A DNA stretch of 64,000 bases, from positions 77,492 to 141,491 of the forward strand of contig KN834858.1 in the NCBI GenBank assembly GCA_000827265.1, written 5' to 3'. Position numbers and translations under genes: made by a program. Below the pieces are notes generated by a model that was not told the origin of the DNA, made no database searches, and saw only the letters and a list, made by a program, of their open reading frames with translations. The stretch comes from Collybiopsis luxurians FD-317 M1. Its lineage: Eukaryota; Basidiomycota; Agaricomycetes; Agaricales; Omphalotaceae. Below are positions 1-13,457 of the stretch, one piece after another (positions within the stretch are counted from its first letter, which is position 1; the number at the start of each line of letters is the position of its first letter).

Positions 1-1322
1 CTGTTCCCAAAGCTGGCTGTTTGATAAGTAGTAATGGCCGGGACGAGAAATTCAAACTCCGTGCGCACCCACCCAAATAGTTCCGAGATCTCCCAGCCTG
101 TCTATCGACAGGCCCTCATTAGATCGGCCTTCATAGACAGGCTGGGTACGAGCCTACGTACCTGGTATTCTCTTGAGACATGGTCAACGAATTAACCTTC
201 TTGACCTCTGACCTTATCACGTGATACGGGCGGCAATTGCTTGATTGCGTAGTTGGATCGGTTGGAGATGGCGTCTGCGAGCCTGCAGAAAGATTGCGTC
301 CAAGTTTGGTCCAAGTCATAGTCACATACCAGGATGTGAAAAACGTTCTGGAATCTGGATAAACGGCTACGTGCTTCACCTTCCCACTATTGGCACTTGC
401 GATTGCGATTGCGATTGCGCTTTTACTCGACTGAAGTCCGCGATTTGCCTCCAAATCGCCCGGGCACCCGGTCCACTTTCCACTGTTGGTAATGGGGCAA
501 GAAGCGCAACAATCAATGCCTACTCAACTGCTCAACTGTCCAGACCTTGATCCACTAAAGTCAGTGGGCTGGCATTCAAATGCTGGCGCCAGCCATCCCA
601 TTTCAGCAGCTGGTAGACTAGGACACACTGGACAGTTGAAAGGGCGGATGGTAGCTTTTCTTGTCATTTGTTGAGGTTTAAACTCAGCTCAATGAGAAAC
701 GATCGTATCCCGTTCTACGCTGGAACTGTTCGGCTGCAGATGCAAACGTCGGCTGGGGAAGACAATTATACGAACCTCGCTATGCCATCACGATCAGTAG
801 TTCAATATTCAGCCCTTCTTATTCACCCCTCGCCCCTTCCTTCTTCCAGTATCTTCATTGCTCTCTTCCTGATAATGAGGGCAAACGACGTCGGGGGGCG
901 GTCCGGTTGGAGGGGTAGGACGTGGTAGAAAAGAAGAGGGAAAATACTCACCTTCAGCAGCAGCAACCCCAGTCGCTCACACATCTCCTGTATATCACAC
1001 CAATTCTACCGTTACTAGTTGAGTCTCGGCAGCCTCTCCACTCCTTACGTATATTTGATTCGTTACAAAGTGGGATAAGAATCCTCAGGGTAGCTATCAT
1101 GTATCAGCAACTCGTCGATTCTTTACATTGATTCCGGTACCACTGGGGAATAAACCGGGAGGGTATTGATGTTCCTTGTAGGCAGGTGTATTTCCTTCTG
1201 GCTCGGAGCGAGATCTCAACCCCGGTGAGTCTTCAGTTTCAGTGTCGCTACGCCAACGAGGTGAGGATTATTACTGGTTTAACCTAGAGAATTAATTGAC
1301 TGTAGCTTTGTCTGAATTCAAC
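1..1322. other. No supported gene
   Basis: Several short open frames occur on both strands, but none has a recognisable motif or a convincing splice chain. Two small structures are visible: a 14-bp hairpin at 92-146, and three tandem copies of the hexamer GATTGC near 399-417. The stretch may be promoter or leader sequence for the gene starting near 1323, or intergenic. Confidence 0.4.
92..146. repeat. 14-bp inverted repeat (hairpin)
   Basis: CCCAGCCTGTCTAT at 92-105 is matched exactly by its reverse complement at 133-146, with a 27-nt loop. No T-run follows it. It may be the end of a small degenerate element or a chance palindrome. Confidence 0.5.
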
Positions 1323-2733
1323 ATGGGTCAAAAGGATATTGTGAAGGTTTGCAACAAGTATGTAGGCACCACCTTTCACGAATATGTAATTGAATTGAAT
1401 GGGGAGGGTAAAACGAGGCGGTATGAGAATCCGCATTCACTTCGCAAAGCTACGTAGATGAGACCTGCCTCATGTTAGGCTGGCAGAATCAGCCGCCCTG
1501 GCGTCTGGGATATGATGGGGATTCGGATATGGAGGCTCCTCGTGGTACATCCACCTGATCAAACACATTCCGCCAGCTATCGCTGATTCGAGTTCTGATA
1601 TGAACCATTGTCCTCTGATGAGAGAGAATTCTCATTAAATCCAATTCGTGCTGGAAATGAAGAACACGCGTGAGGCAGCATACATCAAGGTATGCCTGAA
1701 ACTTGCAATAGAACTCGTGGTACAAATCCAGGAGAACATATACAGTCAAATGACATGAGCGTCTCCTCCTCCTTCCATCCATCCACCGGGCCAGTTTCAA
1801 CGTAGAACTCGATGCTGAAAGCAGGGAAGCATTCAGACTACGAATCCATATCGGTTGAAAATTCCACATGTACGTACACAAATTCAACTTTGAATGAAAG
1901 CCCGCATTAATTAATGAACGTTTCATCGAACATAGATGTTCCAAGTTTTGATAATGGTGCGATTTCACCCTACGCTACGGCTACCGCTAAAGATTAGGCT
2001 TATTGATTCAAGAATTTCACAATTGATTCTCCAGACCACAGCATCATCGATCCAGAGTCACTGAATAGTGAACATTATCAGGCCTTAGTTCAAAAATATC
2101 TCTGTCAGGCCTTGGAAAATTTCCTACAATGCCTTCAGATAGACTCGCATTCCAGCGCAATACAGCAACGCTCGAAGGATCGAGTTTTCGAGCTGTCTCG
2201 CCGGTTTCTGTATATTGGTCCCCCGGGTGCATATCGTGCACTCACCGATTCATTGGCAGAATACCTGACTCTCCATGGAAAAGAGGGTGATCCCGAGTTG
2301 CGGGATCAGCTTTTTAAGTCCTTCAAACAATGCCTTTTTTCACAGTCCGAGAACGACTTGGATGATTTCTATGATAGTTATACAGAATGGATTTCTCGTT
2401 ACGACTTAGGATACGGGGACTTAGAACGGAGTCTCAGCCCGGAGGCTTTGGTGCAAGAAGGAGGCCCCTGTGAGCATGCCGTGGAACAGGAGCAAGTTCA
2501 GAGAGATCGCTTTTCGCAAGCCATAGGGGAAGAAAACTCGAATACGGTGCCTTCGTTGGAGCTTTCTTCCAGGTACATCTGTTGTCCATGTTTTCGTGAA
2601 TTCGTCTTGATCATCATGCAGATCACACGGCTTAACAGCTCCAAATCCGAACTCCTTGAATACCGCTGCAGTAAGGATCAACGAACAAGTGTCATGCCAT
2701 GCCGTAGTCCTCAGAGGTGGCGCAAATAAGTAA
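1323..2733 (+). CDS. Hypothetical multi-exon protein, middle exons unresolved
   Basis: I do not recognise the family. A plausible start ATG at 1323 opens an exon that joins across an intron at 1358-1449 in frame to a Trp/Asp-rich segment (GWQNQPPWRLGYDGDSDME). After an acceptor at 2034 a long frame runs through an acidic, probably helical region (IDPESLNSEHYQALV, then LRDQLFKSFKQCLF and DDFYDSYTEWISRYDLGYGDLE). An intron at 2573-2621 precedes a short terminal exon ending in TAA at 2731-2733. The stretch between about 1535 and 2034 has stops in every simple splice chain I tried, so extra exons exist or the gene is damaged. No signal peptide or TM segment is visible. Confidence 0.35.
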
Positions 2734-4606
2734 GCATTTGCTTTCCAGGACAATGATACTATGAATATCTTACCCAGAATTCAAAGTGGCTCTTCTTCAC
2801 CTCCCTCCTGCCAGGGTACTAGTAGGATTTATGGTGGTACATTGAATATCGCCGAAAGAGATATACATTCCACTACGACTCAGAGCAACTGCCGTAACAT
2901 GACTTTCCATAATTGCACGGTGTTCCTCCCTGGTAACTTGGTTCCGGACGTCGGATCCGAATCTCTCACTTATCTTGGAGTCTCGCTGTATCAACACTGG
3001 CCTCGTTAATGGTCAGTAAATCGGTGTCGACATTGCTGCAGATCACTGCCATTCCCTTGTTTGTTTCCGCGGCACATTCGAAGCTAAAGTGTTTGTGCCT
3101 CGGTTTCATAGTTATGCTGGACATAAAGAACTGAAACTCGGGCTGGTCATGAATACGAGTCATGTACTCATTCTCAGAGATAAATCTTGTAATACGTATT
3201 GACTAGACAGCTATCGACAGATTGATTGACTCGTGGCCGAAATTTCATTTGCAATGCAGCATGATGTCCTTTTATCGATTAATTTTATGTCCAAGGATCA
3301 AGTGTTATCGGTTCGCAATTGCAGACACCTAATAAACCACAAGTGCTTGGAGCCTACGCCTCATGTGTTAACACAGATTGCTGTTGCTGTCAAATTCGAT
3401 GCTCCCGGCAAACCTATCTACTTCAGGTGAGGTTTATATAGTTCATGCACCGGTACTACTGGGAATCCCCGACCCTAACTCTTAGCCTGTAAATTATATT
3501 CTAAATTCAACAACCTCTGGCCAATGACTTGGGACATAGGCTGTGAGGGATACCCACATCGTTGTCGAGCAGCAAGCAGAAGACCTGATCTTATCTTGCA
3601 TTAAATTATGGCATGGTTTATTGAACGGGATTTCGATTCCGGAATGAAATGGATGGAATCGTTCTTAATGTTGGTTTTGAAAGGGCGCTTATTCCTGCGC
3701 GGCAACCTTTCAAATTCATTTCGACCACACACTGGTAGCCAGCTGTGCCTCATGCCACTTGAAGGGACTTGATCATGTTCTACGTAACGGTCAGATTCGT
3801 TGTAAACTAAATCAGGCAGACTGTATCATGACTGTATCAGTGTATGTTTGGCTGGCCAAAATGCCGCTTTATACAAAGTGTCTTAACTTTACTTACCATG
3901 ATTCATCAAGATCAATTTCCATACAGCTGCAACTCAGAGAGGCCAACACCTTCGCCAGGGTGACGGGATCGGCTTCTGTTTGTCTACAATTTGGCCATTT
4001 TATGGGGCAGGTTGGTGGTAGTTTTGGCGTTGCGACTAAGTTGATAATCATTAATCAGCTGTGAAGCTCCCTGGTGGGGTAATTCAGAGTCAAACTTGTT
4101 CCAATGACTACCTTCGACGGTCGTTCAATTTTTCGTACTTCTGAATATTTCTTGTTATTACCGATACAATCTTGATCGCTTCACATCGAGCTGATTCGAA
4201 AGCAGAAGCTGAAGCCCCAAATGTCAATCGCTATAACGTATCACCGTCTGACGGCGATCGTTAGGCACATAAGCTCAAAGTCGGCGCCTAAATGCGCACT
4301 CTGCCGTTTTAATCGTGGATTATCTATGTGTTATAAACGACACAACAATTTACTCCCCACTCCCTTGCGTCTGCATTTTCAGATATCTATTTTATCAGCA
4401 ATATTCTCTTTTTCAGGCGTTCCGTATGTTCAACTTAATTTCGACCGCTTTTGTACCGTTTTACAGCAGTTATTTTCTAGAACAAAACGTATAGTACGGG
4501 TTACAGGCGAGTCGAAGGCCAATCTGCCTTTTTTTTCGAGCAATCTGTACGTTCGATTTATATTACTCTTGCCCACGCCTTGATCTTACTTTCTAGTAAT
4601 AACAAC
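2734..4606. other. No supported gene
   Basis: Only short frames are present (for example 2761-3009, 3233-3430, 3759-4064 and 4221-4583), none with a recognisable domain. An acceptor-like TTTCTAG at 4590-4596 just before the WW-HECT start ATG leaves room for an untranslated or short coding upstream exon of that gene. Confidence 0.35.
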
Positions 4607-6485
4607 ATGAGATCTATGGATTTCTCTGATTCGGATAGGGGACCTCTGCCTCCGGGCTGGGGACAGTTAGCTGATCCCTTGGGTCGAATATATTACATCA
4701 ATATCACCACAAGAACAACATCCTGGATTAGACCTTCCTTGCAAGCCGCAGGAAATGACAATATTTCCCAAAGTGAAAGTCCTGCTAACCGTGATCATAA
4801 CTGGCGACAGAACACTCTATCTTTTAGTGGGACTCATAATAGTCTAGATGCAATTCCAAACTTCTCAGCGGCGGTCAATATCCTGAACGCTCCACTAGCA
4901 GGTCCTTCGAACACCCAACCGGGTGTCACTAGTATGCCAGCTCTATCGAATGCAGGCGCTAACCAAAACACTCCAGCAGCCGTTACTGATGCTAAACACG
5001 TGAGGACTGTTATTCAAGCTCCGGAACTGTTCCGGATTTCTGGTCCTTCCGCTGCATCCGCGACTATGGGTTCCAGTTCTACCAGAGACAGTACTTCCAG
5101 TTTAGCGCTTCCCAAGGACCACCATGGGGCTCCTCTGGATTATATCTCAGGATTTAAGAGTGATTTTAGAAGAAAGCTTCTCTATTTCCACGGTCGCCCT
5201 GCTATGCAGAAACAGCAGGGTAATTGCCAGATTCGAATTCGAAGAAATCAGACCTTTGAGGATAGCTGTGCTGAAATCATGAAGCACGAGCCGAATGACT
5301 TGAAGAAGAAACTTACAATAATCGAGATCGACGAAGAGTATGGTCTTTATGATGAAGGTTGCTTCAGCCTGAGGTATGATTCGCTGCAACTATCTCGTGT
5401 TACCAATCGCGGATCGATGTCTTTTCCAGAGAATTTTTCTTCGTCCTCTCTCTGGAAATGTTCAATCCTTCTCGCTGTCTCTTCAACTGCTCTGCTCACG
5501 ACAGTTACACTTTTCAAATTAATCCTGCATCCGGTGATCATCCTGGGCATCTGGATGACTTCAAGTTTATTGGACGATGCCTGGGTCTTGCTATCTTTCA
5601 TCGTCGATTCTCGGAAGCCTACTTCGTGGTTAGCCTCTACAAGATGATACTGCAAAAGGAGGTGGCCCTTGCGGATTTGGAATGCATCAATGCCGAAATA
5701 TATTCCAGAATGATTTGGATACTGTATGTCCTATTTTAATCCTTGACATTACCTGTTGAACCCTTGCCATACAGGGAGAATGACATGACGAATGTTATTG
5801 GTGTAACATTCACAACAACCGAGGAACAATTTGGGAATACAGTCACGATTGAGCTCAAGCCTGGGGGAGCGCGTATTCCTGTAACGGAAAAGAACAAAAG
5901 GGAATATGTTAAATGTGCTATCGATTACTATATTTCCAAGCAGGTCAAGGAGCAGTTTGATGCATTTATGTCTGGGTTCAACGACCTTATCCCTCAAAAT
6001 TTGATCACCATATTTGACGAGCATGAACTTGACTTGCTCATCAATGGAATGTCCAACATCGATGTGTTAGTATCCTCAACCTTGGCAATGCATGTATATG
6101 TTCTGATAACACAACTATCATTCTTCATAGTAAAGACTGGCAGACATTCACCGAATACCAGGGTTATAAGCTGACAGACGAAGTCATCCAGTGGTTCTGG
6201 AAGTGTGTTTCTGGTTGGACTCCTGAGCGCAAATGCAGATTGTTGCAACTTGCCACTGGTTCATCACGCGTTCCTATCAATGGTTTTCAGGACCTGCAAG
6301 GATCTGATGGACCAAAACAATTCATAATTTGCCGCTCGGATGACCCTTCACAGTTGCCTAAGGGTAATCCTCGCTTCAATCGCATCGATCTTCCCTGGTA
6401 CAAGGATTATGCTACCTTGGAGCATAAACTCACTTTGGCGGTTGCGGGGACTACGGAACCAGGAACTCTTCCAACACACCTATAA
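4607..6485 (+). CDS. WW-HECT protein, NEDD4/Rsp5 family, catalytic Cys replaced by Arg
   Basis: The spliced model has exons 4607-5373, 5430-5723, 5775-6065 and 6131-6485 and gives 568 aa. One WW domain lies at about residues 12-41 (PLPPGW...GRIYYIN...TTSWIRP). A Ser-rich linker follows, then a full HECT domain from about residue 190 (FRRKLLYFHGRPA, EFFFVLSLEMFNP, FKFIGRCLGLAIFHRRF, VIQWFWKCVSGWTPE, INGFQDLQGSDGP). HECT E3 ligases take ubiquitin as a thioester on the Cys of an HTCFNR-type motif. Here the motif reads NPRFNR, with CGC (Arg532) at 6372-6374. The HECT fold looks complete but should not form the thioester. The canonical C2 domain and two of three WW domains are absent. The WW pocket His is also replaced (YINIT). 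It may be a pseudoenzyme, a dominant-negative decoy or an early pseudogene; the intact splice sites and frame favour recent or continuing selection. Confidence 0.85.
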
Positions 6486-9400
6486 CATGTCCTTTCTTGG
6501 TAAGTGCATAGACAATGCTGCCATTTTCTGCATCACAGCCTTGATCTTTATGCAGATATTTCTTTGTCCTTTACTCTCTTTGATCATTGTAGCAGATAAC
6601 CTGTTACTGCTTTGAGGCTACATGTACCTACTAGTATATCTGCAGTTTCACGCCATAGTTCTATGATAGGTTTGAGTCCTTTAGCACAAATTCAGTGAAC
6701 CGTGAGACAAGTCACGTATTCATACGCGGAGCTTATCCAAAGTTGGGTAGTAGATAAATGAGTGGGGATCGCAAACGACATCCCCATAAAAGAAAGAAAA
6801 AACCAATGTGCAACCTGTTCTGATCACTTTAGCTCGAATTACCCCAGCTCACCACCGTGTCTTTCTTTCAACTAAGTAATCACGCTGCTTCGCACACTCG
6901 AAGTCCACGCACTTATCCACATCCAGGTCCGCATCTAGAAAGCGAAAATATCCTCGACGACACTGCTGGTATCCATTCTAACACATCATGTTCAAACAGC
7001 TCCCGCATGTCCTGTTGTCGATAATCTGTTCCCCACAACCTTGTCCGTCATATATCCATTATCACACTAGAGCAGAGACGGCGACGACAATCATACTGTA
7101 TTAGATAGCAGCAGGAAAATAGCAAGACAAAATGGATGCAGTACCGGTACGAGTCCCGAGCCCATTCTTGAGCATCGCGGTTGTAAATAGCTTGCGCAGT
7201 ATAGGAATGTATTCAGCGAAGAGGAAAATGCAAACGATGTAGGCGGTGACCCCGTCTCCATGGGCCGTGTCAGAACCAGACCCGTTTACCTGACCAGAGT
7301 CTCTGCTCCCATCTTACCAGTCGTAACAGGACTGAAGAGGAAACTCGACGAGACACTGGAACTTAATAGTCCCCCAGTATAACTCATGATTATCAATTAT
7401 CCCTGAAATTTTCTTGTTCGTAATCGTGTTCGGGTCTAGGTTTGCATTAGGATTTGAGAATTGAGTTCACCTTCGGGCAAGGAAGCTGGCAAGGCTCATC
7501 AAATTAAAAGTACGAGTTTGAGTGATCAGCATGACTCAACAATTGCGAGGATGACTGGCAGTGTTATTGCCCTTCTTTGACCTATCCCACCCCTTATCAT
7601 CGACACTGGATGTATGAAGAAACCAGAAGTGAGAGCAAATAACGAGGCATGAGTGCGGAGAGGTTGAGCTGTTGATTGTGGTAGCATGGTGAGGTTCATA
7701 TTTCGGTCCCCTAACCTGCAGCTGCACCTGCGAATGCCTTCACTTGCTTCCATAACGCCATTACCATGCCCTATTCATCCATAACCAAACCGAAAGATGC
7801 CCATCAATTCTGTCCATAGCCATGGAAGAAAGTGTTGATACTACAAGTAGTTGGACGCTAGTTCCATGGAGTGAACCAATGTCGGTATCACAAATGTTTG
7901 GTTCTCGTCGCGATACGAGGGAAGAAAACAGATCCCACGACCGAAGGGTATGCTGGAGTCGAGGCAGTGGTGATCGTACTGGTTTTAAGTAACGGGGAAC
8001 ATGCCAATGCTAGCAGGAGAGTCTGGCTCCACTGAACTGATACCAGGCATTTTATCCACCTGAGTTCGGCGTACGCTAAATCTCTTCATCTTCTCCCCTT
8101 TTCCTCGTTCTGACATCTTCCACTACAGACGGACATAGGTTGTTCGGGGGTTTTAATCCAGAAAAGAAAAGAGGAGCAATTTGATTAGAATCGCCACCTG
8201 GAGCTCAAACGTGAAGGAAATTATCATAATAGACATACACCACGCCGGCACGAAATCATAGCAAACCTCTCTAGTCGCCAACTTTTCCTGAGCCTGATTC
8301 TCCCACCTTGGACGCCGTTCCACTATCAGGAGTTGTTCCACCATCAAACTGAGCGGTTACCAAGGGAGTTAAGGAAAAAGGTAATTCACAATTGATAGAC
8401 ATGCTGCGATTGTTGGAGAAGGAAGGAAGAGGAGTTTATGGCTCCCTAAATAGAAAGGAACGCCTGAGAGAGTTTAAAATGAACCTGGAAATTACCAAGT
8501 TGGGCGTCTATTTACGACATCTCGGCGGCCGGATGATCGCCCGCGCGTTACACTTGTTCCAGCGACTTGCATCCGAAGGGAAATGAACTGCACTACTCTG
8601 ATTCAACCTTTTATTTGTACGCCCGAAATTTCTCACTTCAAGCCTGCTCAGGTCAGTTACTAATATCAACTGTGGGTATATGAAAAACTGTTGGCAGATC
8701 AAAGACTCGGAGAGCTTCCTAATTACAATTCAATCGAATCTCGATTGCTGGTGAGGGAGATTAGGACATGAGCACCGTATCATCTCTGTGGTGGATCCAA
8801 TAGGGTATGGAGTAAGTGCATTTCGCGGAATACTCATCAAGCGACGAGGGGGGGTTATTGAATACGTGGTCAGTTTCTAGCAGGCACGAGATAGAGAGAT
8901 CAACTTTCCTCTTCAGGTCCACCTATTCACAGAGGTTCCTGAGTAAAGTTAGATAGAGGCAGCGCAAGTGAGTACTAACACTCGCACTATCGGCCCTCAT
9001 CAAATGGGCTTAAATATGCTTCAGAAATTGGGACATCCACTAAGTTATTCTTTTTTGCTCATGTGATGAACTCGCAGTGGAAAGGAGAATCACTAATTGT
9101 AATCTGACTCCCCCACTCGTCTCGGATGTGACCTCGGTGCAACTTTTTGTAGCGGCTCTTCTCCGGACCATCATCTTGTTACAGCCTTTATCTCCTCGGG
9201 TGAGGAAATTGCCTCAACTGATTTACCTCTTGAAATTCAGAAGGCGATCCTGGATGCACAATATTGATCATCTGTCAAGTTAGATGCTTGATGGTACATG
9301 CCTGGTACAAGCTTACTAGGTTGCTCAATATATAGGGTTTGGCAGTGCCCTCACATCAAACTAACCTCAAGTCCTCAACCACCTCAATGATTTGTCCCTC

Positions 9401-9872
9401 AGATAAATCCTATCAGACTCAGAAGGTCTTTCCAGAATTCAGCTTGTCTTCCTGCAGGTAATCAGTTGAATACTCACGATTGAGGAGGGACCAAGGACAT
9501 CATCCCCAATTCAACAACTCCCCACATGTTTTATTCGCCACTTGAGGCCAAAGCTCTCAATCAGCTCTGTGAATGCCTCTGATAACAATCACTTGTGCTA
9601 ATCTGACAGTGCCTGCTCCGCAGAAGAAACATTAGTGAAGCAAAAATCGGGCGGTTCCCACCAGAGCTGTTGGAATACTCAACTGCACTGATGAGCGCAA
9701 TCAGTCTGTGGATTGAAGTGAAATTAAAGCGGGAATAGGAATTAGATTTGATACGATATATATCATTGAGTTCAATCCATCGAGTTGAGAGGTCCTAGTT
9801 CTGTACTCCAGCGGTGCTACCTTATCTCTGATTCTCTTATATCCCAACTCTCAAATGCCCCCAAGTTTTAAA
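6486..9872. other. Gene-poor intergenic region
   Basis: About 3.4 kb without a convincing coding region on either strand. Short frames (such as 7526-7753 minus, 8392-8586 plus and 9077-9283 plus) lack motifs and consistent splice partners. I saw no tRNA-like structure or long repeat. Confidence 0.4.
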
Positions 9873-11141
9873 ATGTCATTGCCTTCCCTTCCTGAGTTTG
9901 AGTCGTCACTCCTTTCCATGTAAGCTTCATGCTTTGAGTGAATGAGCCTTGAGAGAAACTTAGAATATTACTAGAGAGTCTAGATTTACCGGATCACATT
10001 CAAAAACCCATCTAGCCTCCCATACTTCAGTTCAAACTACCTCACTTACAGATGTTACCGGCTTTCCCTTTCTCCACTCCACCGGAACCTCTATAACTCC
10101 CTCACCAACCTCTCAAGCTGGTACCGCTATATCAACTTTTATATCAACTGATAGTGCCACTAGCTTTACACTCGGTTCAGATGGTGCGAGAAGGGCTGGC
10201 TACCGATCTCAACCTTTTCAGACACTACATTTTCATTTTCTATCTCTACAGCTAGTCTCTCTGCAACTGCCTTCACTTACTCTAAGAATCCCTCTAGCTC
10301 TATACACAGCTCGGAAGGTGGGAATCTGGGATAATGCTTGCGGTACTACCTTTTGCTAATCTACCATGCCAGCTTTAAGTTCAGATAGTATGTCCTCAGC
10401 TTTTAGCTTTCATGGATCTGCCAACAGTTCCGGCTTCTCTTCCGTAGGCAATGCAAGGTTCATTAGGGATTATCACTACTTTGTCCAAATAATAATATTT
10501 TTTTAGTATTGGTACTTCCACAGGAACTCTAAGGTTTGTTATTCGGTCGTACTTACTCTTCCCGTCAAGTGATACTCATGCTAACATGTTTCTCTCTCGT
10601 CCCTCCGACGGTCATGGCTGTTTCTGCCAAAAGTCGAAGCTCAACATCTACTTCTACTAATGCGGGAAGTGTTGCTGGCGTATCTGTGGTCGCATTTGTG
10701 ATTGCCACGGCAAGCCTTCTGATTCTTCTACGCCGACGTCGGGCACGATTTCGGCATATGCAGAGTCGACCATTTATAGCACCTTTGGCAGCATCGGAAT
10801 CATCTCTTGATGTCGTCCAGGCCCAAACAGCTCATCCCATCAGCCGTGGTAACACTCGACAGCTGAAAGTCTCGCCAAGAGGTGCAGCTATTTCTTATAG
10901 GAATCCTGGAACTCAATCTTTACCAGAGATGACAGCTGGTCCACCGAATCTTCAAGTAGATCTTGAGGCTGGTCTCACCACCACTAGCCCCTATCCACAG
11001 ACCAACGAACCAGCTGTGGAGCCAATGGAGACTCATTTGAGATCCTTGCAATATAGGATCACTCAAATGATAGACGATGTACAACGGCTTCAAGCCTGGA
11101 TGGAGAACCAGGAAAGCCCTCCAACGTATGCATCTGAATAA
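9873..11141 (+). CDS. PY-TM family member 1: Ser/Thr-rich single-pass membrane protein with C-terminal PPTY
   Basis: The model has seven exons: 9873-9919, 9975-10183, 10222-10317, 10373-10457, 10507-10533, 10570-10587 and 10634-11141 (329 aa, in frame throughout). No cleavable signal peptide is evident. The N-terminal half is Ser/Thr-rich, as expected for an O-glycosylated cell-surface stalk. A TM helix (VAGVSVVAFVIATASLLILL) is followed by RRRRAR, which by the positive-inside rule puts the C-terminus in the cytosol. The tail ends in a short coiled coil (LQYRITQMIDDVQRLQAWME) and SPPTYASE. PPTY fits PPxY, the class I WW ligand. Some introns are very short (36-38 nt). The molecular function of the family is unknown; fungal wall-stress sensors such as Mid2 have a broadly similar layout, but I see no direct homology. 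Confidence 0.75.
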
Positions 11142-13457
11142 TGGATGTATTTTTGTTGAATAATGAATCCTGATCGCGATGAATATCAATCATGTTGCTA
11201 CACATTTCGTTCCAACAATACCATTTCACCGGGCCTGAGTACACCAAGTGAATGGTGTCCTTGTGAAAAAATTTGGACCTTCAACGAAGTGTTGATTTTA
11301 CACAAAGAATTGCAAGCTTCTATCCACAAACACCATGTCGGATATATTTAATAACGAAGAGCGCTAGCATGAGCATTCAACTATTAAAGTACAAAAAATA
11401 TAACAACCTCGTCACTTTCATCCCTCACACTTCTAGGGACCCGTGCTGTTGTAGCAAAATCTGCCTTCATTGGAAAAGATCGAATTATTGTTTAGCCGCT
11501 CTGGCACAGAACATCTCATATATGCTTTCATTGTACGCACAAATAATTGTCGGTTCTTGTCCGACAGTCCTTGTATTTCTAAATCTAGATCCTCCTTTGC
11601 TGAGGTTATATTGATTGTACTCATTTTTAACAGCCTTATAAGGGAAAATATACAGCCCCGGTACTATTGATGTATTAAAGCCGATACCAAAAATGTTGAC
11701 ATAAAAAAACTTTTGCAATTCTTGGTCTACTCCATTGAAACTTGAAACATGCTAAATAAACATCTTGAGTTTCAAAGTGACCAAGCTGAAAAATTATTAG
11801 AGCCACTGTGCCAGCTGTCTCCCAAAGAATAATTTAAAATGGCATTGATACTTGTTGCAAACCGAAATTACTTACCATATTTGTATGTTCACGGCTTAGT
11901 CAGCCACAGATATCTCGACCTTAACCTGGGATACCAGAAGCTTAGTCAGCCTCTTCTGGAAATAGCTTTACCAGAGTCTGCATGACTTGTAGTTCTTTAT
12001 ACTGCCACCTCAGCATTCGTTCTTTTACACTGTCGCTGAGGGGAGACTTATACAGATCTTTTCTTTTATTTATAGTACTGACCATGTCCCTAGAGCATGC
12101 TTTTACAATAGGTACATAATATAGCATTTGTTCTTTTACGCTGTCGCCGAAAACTTACTTTTACAATAATACTCAGACTGGAGCTTTGTGAGGCTCATAG
12201 CAAAGTGCAGTTTTCACTGCATTTGAGAAGAATCTGTATTTTTTCGGAACTATGAGCAGTACAAGAATGTTTCTAACTGGCATAACGAGTTTTTTTTCCA
12301 AAGTGGGAAAAGAATTGAGCATTGTCCATGCCCCCGGCATAAATAAGTGGAAAACCCATTGTTTGAGTACTTGAAAATTCCCTAATTATTCTCAACTTTG
12401 TTCATCTTCATGGGAAGTATCGACCTATCTAGTAGCTCTAATTAAGTGTACAGAGAAAGTGTGAGAGCAAACGGTTCAGAAATGCACTGAAGCGAGATGA
12501 TTTTTTATGACAGTAATGACTCTGGGTCCAATGAAAACTCTGTAACGTAGCTAGTATGGCTCCTGGCACCCAAATACCCGTATTTATGACATGCCGAAAG
12601 CGTAAGTACCCGCGAATGGTATGGTCGGAGCCAATAACTTATCATGTCCTTGACGGAATCGCGACTGCCCGCAGGCGTCATCCAAACCATTCCGACGGCC
12701 ATAGTGACGATCAACAAGTAATGGCTTCCTACTAGTTGCGGCATCTTCACATGAAAATTCAGATTCTTACGATCCGGATTTGAGCCGACGGCTGCCTTGG
12801 TCAACTTGCCGGTCAATTCTCCTGCGATGCCGGGGCCCGAAAGCTCTCAACCCGATAGACAAGTGTTCAATTCGTTTGGCTTCCTTTCAGATTGATAATT
12901 ACAGTCAGCCAAATGATGGAAAACATGCTGCTGTTTAATATCGGTTGGTTCGATTGATTGCTAATAAATATTGGATCAATTGAGACTCTTGAGCTACTGC
13001 GCCTGGCCTCGGATATGAATCGGCAATAATGGGCAGGCAAACTTTACGTGACAACCATTTCGTTGTCGATCAGAAACACGGGCCTTCAAGGAACAAGGCC
13101 ATCTACAGAGTTAGGCATCGCTGATTTCAAGTTGGGAACAGGGGGGTCATTTACTCGCCCAATAAGTGGAATTAAAAAAACATTTGCCTCGCCATCGTTG
13201 CTACTGCGGTCAAAACCTGTAATAGTGGAGACTCAGCTGGCCTCCTCAATCCAAGGTTTCTCCTACCGACCAGCGCGAGAGGATACGTCTTCCCCAAGCA
13301 CTGACCAAGCACTGATCGTTCAGCAAAGATGTCAAATCAGCGAACTGAGGATAGAATCTACAAGGTGAGCACAGCTCAAATGAGGCTGGTGTCTAGAGCT
13401 CTGGGTTACATATAATGCAGTATACTCTCGCTCGCAAGTTGTAGAGCGGTTATACCA
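11142..13457. other. Intergenic; one small direct repeat
   Basis: No supported gene. A direct repeat of about 28 bp (core GTTCTTTTAC, then CTGTCGC) lies at about 12013-12040 and 12123-12150. Frames such as 12505-12816 minus and 13048-13368 plus have no recognisable domain. Confidence 0.4.

Noticed and set aside
3233..3430. Fragment of a Rad9-type checkpoint protein (VKFDAPGKPIYF)
   Set aside because: Only a short motif resembles the family; the neighbouring sequence does not match and no splice chain extends it.
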